NCBI RefSeq assembly: GCF_025466085.1
Contig: NZ_JANLOD010000008.1
Span: forward strand, 1-64,000
Direction of reading: 5' to 3'
Origin: Pseudomonas sp. 14P_8.1_Bac3
GTDB lineage: Bacteria; Pseudomonadota; Gammaproteobacteria; Pseudomonadales; Pseudomonadaceae
DNA: 64,000 nt
Shown here: positions 45,288 through 53,005 of the stretch, in pieces
How positions within the stretch are numbered: position 1 is the first letter of the stretch
Layout of the letters: the number at the start of each line of letters is the position of its first letter
The notes under the pieces: generated by a model
What the model saw: only the letters and a program-made list of their open reading frames with translations
Told to the model about the DNA's origin: nothing
The model's database searches: none
Translations under genes and position numbers: made by a program

Positions 45288-46844
45288 TTAGGTGCGCGGG
45301 GTGGCGGATGCAACGATCGAGACAGACTGGCCGGCTTCGAGGTTGACGAGGAAGTAGCGGATTACCGACAGGTACTTGACCTGCACGTCGGCCTGCATGT
45401 AGCCCAGGGCAACGCGTGCGTCAGGGTTGTTGGCTGCGTCGATCTGCACCGAGAACGCAGGGCCGCCGTTGGCGTCACCAATCATGCCTTGGAGACGCAA
45501 TGTCTCGAGGAAGCTTTCCATCGTTGACTTCGTTTCTCGGCGAACATCAGGCGTTTGAAGTCGCCCGATAGTCCCGCCGAACGAGGCGGCAATGGTCAGC
45601 GAGATGAAGTTGGTCATCCGGGTGTAGTTGTCGCCGTTCACCGCCGAGTTGCTGGAGCAGTTCAGGCCAGAACGATGGCCGAAGTAACTGCCGCCCGGGC
45701 ACGGGTTGGTGATGACGTCCAGACGCGCAGCGTTGATCGCGCCGATCTCGGCAATGCTGTACGGTTGCTGTGCCAGGTTGCGCTGAGTCGACACCGCGTT
45801 GGTGATCGCTTTGTTCAGGGCGTTCTGGTGCGGAGCGAGCGAGGCAATCTTGGCAGCGGAGAAGGTAGCCGGCGCAATCATGCGCTGCTGACCGTTCACC
45901 TGATCCTGCCAGTAGACCCAATCGCCCGACAGCACTTTCAGCGCGTAGCTGTCACAGCCCGCAGTGGTCAGCGCGGTGGCGACGGTGGTGTACGAAGCAC
46001 CTGCAACGCCTTGGGTAACCATGTAGCAACCTTCGGACAAGCCGTAGGTCAGCATGGTTGGCCACTGGGTACTGTCGGTGACATCCACCAGGTTGGCGAC
46101 TTGGGCACCGGTGCCGCGCAGCGAGTACATGCCCTTGCGAGCCGATCCGATGACGCCGTCAACACCCACCAGAACCGCATCGGTCAGCGTGGTGTTGCCA
46201 GAGGTGCCGGTCGTGAAGGCGATGGTCTGGGTCAGCGCAACAGGGGCCAGCGCAGTAGAGCCAACGGCGGCCACCACCAGCTGCGAAGGTCCACGGACGC
46301 CGGATTGACCGTTGTTGACCGCACTGACAATGTTCTGCCACAGCGCCAGGCCGGAGCCTGTGATGTTGTCGAACACTTCAGGTGATACGCCAGGCAACGA
46401 GATTGTCAGTTTCCAACTCGATGCAGCCGAGCCAGTGGCCAGGGTCGCGCTGAGCGAGTTGCCCAGGGTGCCAGTGTAGAACGCGGTCAGGGTTGCGCCG
46501 GTTGCAGCCGCCGTATCCTTCAGGGTGCCGGTCGCTGCGGTATCAGTGCCATCGGTGACCCGAACGGCGCGGATGTTCGAGGCGCCGCCCTGGATCGACA
46601 CAGCGATCGCGGTGCACAGGTCGTACTTGCGCACGGTCTGGGTGCCGAACTTCTGCGAGGCATCACCCGGCGAGCCGATCAAGGTCGCGCTGTTCACCGG
46701 GCCCCAGTCAGCAATGCCGACGATGCCCAGGATGTCAGTGGCCACGCCGTTGATGAAACGGGTCTTCGGCGGAACGATTTGAATGTAAAGGTCCGGGGCC
46801 TGAAGTGCCGCCGTGTTCAAGCTGCCTGCCGGGTAAATGGGCAT
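45288..46844 (-). CDS. Contractile tail sheath protein
   Basis: 518 residues. N-terminal LYIQIVPPKTRFINGVATDI and ILGIVGIADWGPVNSATLIG, and a C-terminal domain (LRLQGMIGDANGGPAFSVQ; VQVKYLSVIRYFLVNLEAG) match phage tail sheath proteins. It contracts to drive the tube through the envelope. ATG 46844 has AGGAGG upstream. Confidence 0.92.
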   Translation of the reverse strand: MPIYPAGSLNTAALQAPDLYIQIVPPKTRFINGVATDILGIVGIADWGPVNSATLIGSPGDASQKFGTQTVRKYDLCTAIAVSIQGGASNIRAVRVTDGTDTAATGTLKDTAAATGATLTAFYTGTLGNSLSATLATGSAASSWKLTISLPGVSPEVFDNITGSGLALWQNIVSAVNNGQSGVRGPSQLVVAAVGSTALAPVALTQTIAFTTGTSGNTTLTDAVLVGVDGVIGSARKGMYSLRGTGAQVANLVDVTDSTQWPTMLTYGLSEGCYMVTQGVAGASYTTVATALTTAGCDSYALKVLSGDWVYWQDQVNGQQRMIAPATFSAAKIASLAPHQNALNKAITNAVSTQRNLAQQPYSIAEIGAINAARLDVITNPCPGGSYFGHRSGLNCSSNSAVNGDNYTRMTNFISLTIAASFGGTIGRLQTPDVRRETKSTMESFLETLRLQGMIGDANGGPAFSVQIDAANNPDARVALGYMQADVQVKYLSVIRYFLVNLEAGQSVSIVASATPRT

Positions 46845-46858
46845 GGCGTCCTCCTAAT

Positions 46859-46883
46859 GAAAAAGCCGCCTCAGTGGGCGGCT
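46859..46883 (-). terminator. Intrinsic terminator before the sheath
   Basis: Leftward stem AGCCGCC / GGCGGCT, 6-base loop, then TTTTC. It precedes the sheath gene by 15 bp. Confidence 0.87.
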
Positions 46884-46905
46884 TCTTGTGTGTGGGTTTC
46901 GCTTG

Positions 46906-47082
46906 TTAGGCGTTGGCGACTTTCAGGACCTTACCGTCGCAGTCACCGGCCAGGACGGCAGCAACTTCAGCGGCATCGGAGATTTCTTGGCCGACTTGGT
47001 AGTCAGCGAAGGCAAACTTTACGACCAGCTTGTACGGTGCCGACTTGGTCTTTACGGACGGGACGTCTGGGGTATCGCTCAT
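46906..47082 (-). CDS. Small phage structural or assembly protein
   Basis: 58 residues, beginning MSDTPDVPSVKTKSAPYKLV; no membrane segment or recognised domain. It lies between neck and sheath genes, like small tail proteins in other myoviruses. ATG 47082 has GAGG upstream. Confidence 0.6.
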   Translation of the reverse strand: MSDTPDVPSVKTKSAPYKLVVKFAFADYQVGQEISDAAEVAAVLAGDCDGKVLKVANA

Positions 47083-47090
47083 GGTGGGCC

Positions 47091-47912
47091 TCAAGGGTTT
47101 CGAATGATTTCAGGAAGCCCGGTCTGGGCGTTGTCGATTTCCAGCACCGGCGCAATGGCCTCGGCCGCTTGCATCGTTTGCGTTGTTGCGTAATCGATGA
47201 TGTAGAACAGATCGATCCGGTACAGGTCGGCTTTCTGGAGCTGATCGGTCATCAACTGGCCGTTGCCGGTGATCACACCGAACGAGCCGTCAATGAACGA
47301 GATGTTGTTGTTGTCTGACAGCGCGGAGTCGAGCGGGCTTGCCACTGCATCACGCGCCTGCGGGCTGTTGCCCCATACGGTTATCTGCACCGGCTGTTCC
47401 TGGCGCTTCGTCTCCTTGTAGGCAGTACCGAAGCCGCCGACCCTGGCAAAGACTCCATGGGCACCTGTGAGCGTGATGACCGGGCCAGCGCTAGAGGCGC
47501 CGGGGATCATCGAGGCTAACGCGGTGGCCGCAGTCGTTAGCGTGTCTGACTGCTGAACGGCGTACACGTAGCTGAAGCCGTTCAGGTTGATCAGGATGTT
47601 CTGGGGCGAGATAGTGCCCGACAGCGTCACAACAGACGCTGCCACCGTCATCACCAGCGTGTGCACCGGCGCCGTCAGTGGAGTCCACGTCCGGCCCAGG
47701 TATCTGGTAGTTTTGCGATCCTTGCCGTGCGGGAAGATGCTGATGTGGGCCCAGCCATTGGAAAGATCCGTCTCAAGCTGGTTCGGCACAGGCCAGCCCG
47801 GGTAAACCCTCAGCGGGATGCCGGCAACACTCGGCTGGCCTGTGCCGCTTGGATAGACCACCGCGGCGACCTGGGCGGCGACCTGCTTCAGTACGTCGGT
47901 AAGGCTCGCCAT
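47091..47912 (-). CDS. Putative tail-terminator or neck protein
   Basis: 273 residues. N-terminal ASLTDVLKQVAAQVAAVVYP and GWAHISIFPHGKDRKTTRYLG; mid part repetitive with Ig-like strands; C-terminal IDLFYIIDYATTQ. By position, between connector and sheath, it should cap or join the tail. It looks like an elongated version of a terminator protein; not confidently assigned. Confidence 0.6.
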   Translation of the reverse strand: MASLTDVLKQVAAQVAAVVYPSGTGQPSVAGIPLRVYPGWPVPNQLETDLSNGWAHISIFPHGKDRKTTRYLGRTWTPLTAPVHTLVMTVAASVVTLSGTISPQNILINLNGFSYVYAVQQSDTLTTAATALASMIPGASSAGPVITLTGAHGVFARVGGFGTAYKETKRQEQPVQITVWGNSPQARDAVASPLDSALSDNNNISFIDGSFGVITGNGQLMTDQLQKADLYRIDLFYIIDYATTQTMQAAEAIAPVLEIDNAQTGLPEIIRNP

Positions 47913-47913
47913 A

Positions 47914-48552
47914 TCACACCTGCGCCTGCATTGCGGTGATGCGCCAGCCCATATCGGTCAGTTCAGCGCTCGAGATCACGTATTTACGTCCCAATTCGCA
48001 CCTAATTACGTCGCTGGTGCGCAGGATGATGCCCGGGTAAGCCGGCATGAGGATCGCCCACCACGGTGTTTTCACGTCCAATGGCAGCTTGACGTCGTTT
48101 GTCTCACCTTTGGTCCCCTGCACAATGCTGGAGGGCCAGCCATCCATCAGGACAACTTCAGTCGCCCGGGTACCGCCTGAGTAGGAGCCAAGTCCAATGC
48201 TTTGGTCCTGCACATCGCGGCGAACGCTCACGGTGCGATTCGTCTGCACGCAGTAGATCGGCAGCGTGTCCTGCATGGCGGCGATGAAGAACGTCCCCTG
48301 CCGGCCCACCAGGTAGTCACCGACGACGAACTGGCGTGCATCGAACAGGCCCAACCACGTCGCCTCGCCGTATTTGTTCGGGGCGCTGTACGTGAACTTG
48401 GTAGTGAAAGATGCAGGCAGCGTCTGCAATGCGGTTGACGACAGCGGGTTACTGGCGCTTGTAGCGCGAAATTGCTGATAGTCGAAGCCAATCCGCTTGG
48501 CTGCCTGTCCATAACCTTTGTAAATCTTGTCCTGAAGCTTTGTACCGTCCAT
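47914..48552 (-). CDS. Putative head-tail joining protein
   Basis: 212 residues. Blocks RQFVVGDYLVGRQGTFFIAAM and CVQTNRTVSVRRDVQDQ suggest beta-barrel joining protein. A DGTKLQDKIYKGYGQAAKRIGF N terminus is seen in related phages. No enzyme motif. Its ATG lies one base after the next gene's stop. Function inferred from location between the connector and tail genes. Confidence 0.6.
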   Translation of the reverse strand: MDGTKLQDKIYKGYGQAAKRIGFDYQQFRATSASNPLSSTALQTLPASFTTKFTYSAPNKYGEATWLGLFDARQFVVGDYLVGRQGTFFIAAMQDTLPIYCVQTNRTVSVRRDVQDQSIGLGSYSGGTRATEVVLMDGWPSSIVQGTKGETNDVKLPLDVKTPWWAILMPAYPGIILRTSDVIRCELGRKYVISSAELTDMGWRITAMQAQV

Positions 48553-48553
48553 A

Positions 48554-48946
48554 TCAGCCCCTTACCAAGCTGATTCCGCCCGTGCCGAGCGATGGTCCAG
48601 GCTCGACGCCAATAAAGGCACACATCTCACGGCGCCACATCCGGTAAAGCTTGTTCCGGTCGGCGACTTCGTTCTTGTTGTGCACCCAAACAGCGGCTTG
48701 ATCGGTATCTAGGTTATCAGTGGACGACAGCAGATCAGTTTCCAGGCCGGAAAGTGTGGTGATGAACGTCACCACCCGCGCCTCTTCTTCTGGCCGAAGG
48801 GTAGCGAGACGGTAATTCAGTGCCTGCCATGTAATCGGCGCCACCTGGCCCCAAGCGAGGTCGTTATCCTTGCTGAGCGCCACATCGCCTCGCATTGGGT
48901 AGCCGGCAAACCGCCGAACATCAGAGAGCTGCAGATCGGTAAGCAT
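48554..48946 (-). CDS. Head-tail connector (gp6-like)
   Basis: 130 residues, helical, beginning MLTDLQLSDVRRFAGYPM, the usual start for phage connector proteins of this size (YqbG/gp6 type). A central LRPEEEARVVTFITTLSGLE helix. It probably forms the ring under the portal. It follows the SGNH gene. Confidence 0.7.
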   Translation of the reverse strand: MLTDLQLSDVRRFAGYPMRGDVALSKDNDLAWGQVAPITWQALNYRLATLRPEEEARVVTFITTLSGLETDLLSSTDNLDTDQAAVWVHNKNEVADRNKLYRMWRREMCAFIGVEPGPSLGTGGISLVRG

Positions 48947-48969
48947 GTTTCAGCCCTCTTTCAGTTCGG

Positions 48970-50352
48970 TTATAGGCCAAGCGCGGCCGTGTAGGCAGGG
49001 AGCGCGTATCCGGCCACAGTGGCGTATCCCGCCGCTGTTGGGTGAGTGCCGTCGAGGACTTCGTATCCCGACCAAGTGGCCGTTTCGATCCAGATGACGT
49101 TCGGGTTGGCTTTGGCATCCACTACCGCCTTGAGCGCGGCGTTGGCCGGGATGGACAGGGTCGAGGAGCCATCAGTCGAAGGCAAAATTCCACGACAAAG
49201 CACCTTTCCATAACCCTTGGCCAGCAGCTTGTCGATGCACAGCCCGTAGTCGGCCTGCTCCGTCGCGTCAATGCCATCGGCGGCGTTGTTGCCGCCCAGC
49301 GCAAGAATGGCCGCGTCCGTTGAGTTGACCGTCCGCAGTGGCAGCACGGCGTCGAGCATGGTCTTGCCTGCGCCTACCGTTAGGCCGCTGATCCCGTTCG
49401 TGCTGCCAACAAACCCCATGGCCGCTGCAACACGCATCGTTTCGGTATCGGACGAAGTCGCCCCAGGGCCAGAGCCATAGGTGATCGAGTCGCCATATTG
49501 ATCCAAGCGCCGGCGGGTGCCTATATCCAGAAACGTCGAGTCGACCGCCACGGCAAAGGATCCGCCGTTTTTGAAGTTACCGTCATCCCACACGTTATAG
49601 GTCGAGGTCGAACCATCGCACGGGATGATGAGTGCGCGCGGCGGAGCGCCGGCTTCATCTGCCACGGCGTAGAAGATCGGAGCGGCACCGTTCTTGCTGA
49701 CGCCGACCTTTCGGTTACCGTTAAGGGTCAGCACAAGCTTGGTGAAGGCGCCCTTGATCTTGACCGAGCCCACGTTGGAGCCGTATGTCTCGCCTTTCGG
49801 CGCCTGAAGTGCGGGCGTATACGTGGCGCTGTTGGCCAGTGCTGCTGCGCTGTACAAGCCGATCGATGAATCTGCGCCGACTTGAATTTTGTTGGACAGT
49901 GTCGCCAACGCTGGGGGCTGGCCAGTGACGGCGAGCACGTTGCCGGATGACGCAATGTACGGCGCATCCCCCATCGCCTCGACCCAGCGCACTTCGACGA
50001 ATCGAGTCGCATGAGGAAGGCCAGTAAACAGGGTGTAAAGCGAGGCCACGTTAGGCGCAGCAGAGAATGCGCCGCCATCGATCGCTACTTCCATCGACCC
50101 AGGGTTATCGCCAAAGTCACTTGGGTTTGTCAGTTTCGCCTCGGTCCCGGTGATCCAGCCAGACCACAGAGTCAGTGCGCCGCGGGCATAGATGCGGGCG
50201 GCGTTCTTGGCGGTGCTGACGGAGCCGGTAAAGCCGGGTGACACCTGGGCGGCTGTAAAGTTGACCGTTGTAGGCGCCGGCAAGGCGACAGATCCGCCGA
50301 CGGTGCCAACGCCCTTGACCCCGCGCCAGATACTTGCGCCCAGGCCGATCAT
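48970..50352 (-). CDS. SGNH/GDSL hydrolase in the head gene cluster
   Basis: 460 residues. The first 280 residues are beta-rich, possibly a virion-attachment and carbohydrate-binding region. The C-terminal SGNH domain carries the GDS motif (YGDSITYG, Ser289), GGNN at 353-356 and the catalytic pair DGTH (D434, H437). Such enzymes deacetylate or deacylate glycans. The gene overlaps the spike-base gene (TGATG) and lies between capsid and connector genes, so it is probably a capsid-attached spike enzyme. Confidence 0.85.
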   Translation of the reverse strand: MIGLGASIWRGVKGVGTVGGSVALPAPTTVNFTAAQVSPGFTGSVSTAKNAARIYARGALTLWSGWITGTEAKLTNPSDFGDNPGSMEVAIDGGAFSAAPNVASLYTLFTGLPHATRFVEVRWVEAMGDAPYIASSGNVLAVTGQPPALATLSNKIQVGADSSIGLYSAAALANSATYTPALQAPKGETYGSNVGSVKIKGAFTKLVLTLNGNRKVGVSKNGAAPIFYAVADEAGAPPRALIIPCDGSTSTYNVWDDGNFKNGGSFAVAVDSTFLDIGTRRRLDQYGDSITYGSGPGATSSDTETMRVAAAMGFVGSTNGISGLTVGAGKTMLDAVLPLRTVNSTDAAILALGGNNAADGIDATEQADYGLCIDKLLAKGYGKVLCRGILPSTDGSSTLSIPANAALKAVVDAKANPNVIWIETATWSGYEVLDGTHPTAAGYATVAGYALPAYTAALGL

Positions 50353-50600
50353 CAGTACATCGCCACGATGCTGGTGGCAGTCGTGCCGGCCGACATGACC
50401 TTTTTAGCGCGAATTGGCAAGATCTGCCCGGCCGATACCGCCACGAACACGACCGAGGTAGCGCCATCTTCAGGCACAACCGCAACGTTGCCAGCGGCAC
50501 CGATATAGAGAGAACGAGGCAAAGGAGAGAGAACAGTAGTGTCGCTCGGGGTTACAGCGTATGCGGAAGACGCTGGACTGTCGGCGGTTCTGGACATCAT
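50352..50600 (-). CDS. Head spike-base-like small protein
   Basis: 82 residues with the pattern PRSLYIGAAGNVAVVPEDGA ... SAGQILPIRAKKV ... TTATSIVAMY. This matches my memory of the spike base family of Rhodobacter gene transfer agent heads (Rcc01079 type) found next to capsid genes. It would sit on the capsid and hold the SGNH protein, whose gene overlaps it. Assignment made from memory, not from a search. Confidence 0.65.
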   Translation of the reverse strand: MMSRTADSPASSAYAVTPSDTTVLSPLPRSLYIGAAGNVAVVPEDGATSVVFVAVSAGQILPIRAKKVMSAGTTATSIVAMY

Positions 50601-50614
50601 AGCGATCCTTCTGG

Positions 50615-50917
50615 TTAGGCTTCTTTCCAGCCCATGCGCTTGTGGTCGGCGAGTGCAGTCGGATGTACGTCCAGGGTCTCGCCGCCCTTGATGACCGTGA
50701 TCAAGTGGGAGTTGTCCACCACTTCATCGACAGGCTTCTTGGAAGCGTCAGCCTTGTTCAAAGCCTCAGCATCCAGTGCCTCTTGCGCCTTGGTGGTGTA
50801 TGCAGCCTGCTCTTCAGCAGACAGCTGATTGAATTCTTCGGCCTTCAGGCCGCTCAGTTCAACGGCCTTTTCCAGCAGGGCCTTTGCTATTTTTTGCTCT
50901 TTAGTCAAACCAGCCAT
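50615..50917 (-). CDS. Capsid-adjacent hypothetical protein
   Basis: 100 residues, acidic, helical first half (TKEQKIAKALLEKAVELSG) then VDEVVDNSHLITVIKGGETLD and a GWKEA end. No motif. It could be a decoration or head-completion protein, by position between capsid and spike genes. Confidence 0.6.
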   Translation of the reverse strand: MAGLTKEQKIAKALLEKAVELSGLKAEEFNQLSAEEQAAYTTKAQEALDAEALNKADASKKPVDEVVDNSHLITVIKGGETLDVHPTALADHKRMGWKEA

Positions 50918-50940
50918 GATTCACTTCCTCTTGAGTAGCC

Positions 50941-50956
50941 GGGGGCCGAAGCCCCC
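50941..50956 (-). other. Stable UUCG hairpin after the capsid gene
   Basis: Leftward GGGGGC-TTCG-GCCCCC: a 6-bp G/C stem closed by a cUUCGg tetraloop. No T run follows, so it is not a terminator; it may protect the upstream capsid mRNA 3' end. Confidence 0.7.
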
Positions 50957-50971
50957 AACTAGGTACAGGCC

Positions 50972-52102
50972 TTAGCCCATGACGACCGCAACATGTTCGC
51001 CCTGAACGACTTTGAAGCCGTAGGCGATGTGCAGCTGCCAGGTGGTCATGCCGTAACCAGCGATTTGCAGCAGGAGGTAAGTCATGCCGAATTTGTCGCT
51101 GATCATGGTCTGGGTGATGATCGGGTTAGCCGGGATGATCGGTGCGCGCATCACGCCCACAACAGCCGAGCGCTCGAACGCGAGGTTCGGCACGTAGTTG
51201 TTGCCGATGGTCATGGCGTTAGCGGTCGGGATCACGATCTGAGCGCCAGGGCGACCCAGAGTGATGGTGCCCGGAGCTGCTACGCCAGTGTTCACGACGT
51301 ACTTGTTGCCAGTGTCGGCAGCGAAGGTCACTACGTCACCAGCCAGCACGGTGCCGGAACCAGTCACCAGTGCAACGCTCGGTACGTCGATACCGGTCGA
51401 GCCGGAGGTGACGTAAGCGGTGCCGGTGCCTTTGGTGTGCGCGGTGATACCGGCAGACTCGCGGATCGAGAAGCCGAACTGACGCAGCAGATCGCCAGAG
51501 CGACGCTCTTGGTCGTTACCAGCCTGGTACGCCTGCTGGATGATGCCGAGCTTGCGGGCAGAGGTGCCAGCGCTCGAATCGATGCAGAGCTGCAGGTCAG
51601 CCATCGGTGCGCCGTTGTCGAACAGCACCTTGCGCACGTCAGGGATGATGTTGATATCCGAGGCGAACGGGTTAGTGCCCGCGGTGCCGACTGCGCGGGT
51701 GGCGCCGACCTTGATCGCGGTGCAGGCGGCGACTTCAGCCTTGTTACGCAGAGCACGCATGCCCTGGGCAATCATCTGGCGCACCCACTCTTTGTCAGAG
51801 CCGGCGTTTTCCAGCGACTTGATCTGCTCGCCGGTCAGGTTCCAGTCGACGTAGTCAGTGTTGGTGATCTGAACGGACACGCCATCAGCGGTCGCGTCGT
51901 CGCCGGTTGGCATCGCCATCGACGGGGTGAAGGATTTGACGGCGCGGATCGGTGCGACCGGGACCTTGACCGCGTCGCCAACGGCAACGCCTTTGTCATC
52001 AAAGTCAGCGGTGATCGCAGAGATCACGCCAAACGGTTCGTTCGAAACTTCCTGAGCGGCGCTGTACAGAACCGGCTGGAGAGCGGTGAAGATGTTGGCC
52101 AT
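50972..52102 (-). CDS. Major capsid protein (P22 coat type)
   Basis: 376 residues. N-terminal ITADFDDKGVAVGDAVKVPVAP and DYVDWNLTGEQIKSLEN, and the C-terminal SDKFGMTYLLLQIAGYG WQLHIAYGFKVVQ block, with an inserted I-domain-like middle (about 245-290), match the P22 coat protein family (HK97 fold). It is expected to be made in excess; a UUCG hairpin follows. Confidence 0.9.
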   Translation of the reverse strand: MANIFTALQPVLYSAAQEVSNEPFGVISAITADFDDKGVAVGDAVKVPVAPIRAVKSFTPSMAMPTGDDATADGVSVQITNTDYVDWNLTGEQIKSLENAGSDKEWVRQMIAQGMRALRNKAEVAACTAIKVGATRAVGTAGTNPFASDINIIPDVRKVLFDNGAPMADLQLCIDSSAGTSARKLGIIQQAYQAGNDQERRSGDLLRQFGFSIRESAGITAHTKGTGTAYVTSGSTGIDVPSVALVTGSGTVLAGDVVTFAADTGNKYVVNTGVAAPGTITLGRPGAQIVIPTANAMTIGNNYVPNLAFERSAVVGVMRAPIIPANPIITQTMISDKFGMTYLLLQIAGYGMTTWQLHIAYGFKVVQGEHVAVVMG

Positions 52103-52121
52103 GTGGCGGTTTCCTTAAGAC

Positions 52122-52145
52122 AATAAAAAACCCGCACATGGCGGG
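52122..52145 (-). terminator. Intrinsic terminator before the capsid gene
   Basis: Leftward CCCGC / GCGGG stem, 5-base loop, six T. Confidence 0.85.
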
Positions 52146-52166
52146 CCGGGGATTGGGTTGTGTGAA

Positions 52167-52934
52167 TCAGCCTTTGATGGTGACGCCGCTATCCATCGCT
52201 GCAGCCCGCTGCTTGGCAGGGAGCGCATCGAAATCAGCCTGAGTCATCACTTTCGAGCCACTACCGCCACCATGGCCCGCGCCGCCACCGTTGCCGGAAG
52301 CGGGGAACCAGTGGGGACGGGAGTCTTTCATTTCCGCAAACCACTCCTTGAGCGTCAGCGGTTTGCCGTCTTTGCCGTACTTGCCCTCGCGAGCGATGGG
52401 GTTGCCATCGTCGTCCAGTTCAAAGTCACGGGCAGCGGCGAGCATCGCGTCTTCCATGGCGTACTTGTGCACGCCAGCCTCGGATGCAGCTCCTACCACT
52501 TCTCCCTTCAGCACGCGGGAGGCGAACTTCTCGGTGCGGCTCGATGCATGGGTTGCAGCGTCTTGTGCGGCCTTCAGGTCTTTTTCGAAACCAGCCTTCA
52601 TGCGGTCAGCACGCTTGGCCAGAACCGTGTCGATGTCGCCCTTGGCAATCAGTTGGGCTTCCTCGTCGTTCGCAAACTTAGAGAGAATCCCACGTACTGC
52701 TTCAGGGTCGATGCCATCAAAGGTCTTGAGCTTGTCGCTCGTCTCTTTGAACTTGCCCAGCAGCTCGGAGTTTTTGGTCTTCAGGCCGGTTACAGCCTCA
52801 CCAACGCGAGCGTCGATGATCGCCTGAAGCTCTGGAGTGATTTCCGGGCCTGACCCGCCACCACCACCGCCATTACCACCTTCACCGCCGTTCTCTTCCG
52901 CCATCAGCGGATACCATCTGCCGAAAATAAACAT
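52167..52934 (-). CDS. Capsid scaffolding protein
   Basis: 255 residues. Glycine-rich N terminus (MAEENGGEGG after 10 residues), a central coiled coil (LKTKNSELLGKFKETSDKLK; GFEKDLKAAQDAATH), and a Gly/Ser-rich C terminus. These and its place between portal and capsid genes fit a phage scaffold. ATG 52934 has AAGGGG upstream; ATG 52904 (MAEENGG) is an alternative start. Confidence 0.75.
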   Translation of the reverse strand: MFIFGRWYPLMAEENGGEGGNGGGGGGSGPEITPELQAIIDARVGEAVTGLKTKNSELLGKFKETSDKLKTFDGIDPEAVRGILSKFANDEEAQLIAKGDIDTVLAKRADRMKAGFEKDLKAAQDAATHASSRTEKFASRVLKGEVVGAASEAGVHKYAMEDAMLAAARDFELDDDGNPIAREGKYGKDGKPLTLKEWFAEMKDSRPHWFPASGNGGGAGHGGGSGSKVMTQADFDALPAKQRAAAMDSGVTIKG

Positions 52935-52972
52935 CTGCTAACCCCTTGGGTTTGTTGGCCGCCTAGCGGCAG

Positions 52973-52997
52973 TAAAAAGCCCCGTCATTGACAAGGC
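52973..52997 (-). terminator. Intrinsic terminator before the scaffold gene
   Basis: Leftward GCCTTGTC / GACGGGGC (8 pairs incl. two G-U), 3-base loop, TTTTTA. Confidence 0.75.
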
Positions 52998-53005
52998 CGT
53001 GTGAA

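Noticed and set aside
50993..52126. Long + strand frame opposite the capsid gene
   Set aside because: Shadow of the major capsid gene in GC-rich DNA.
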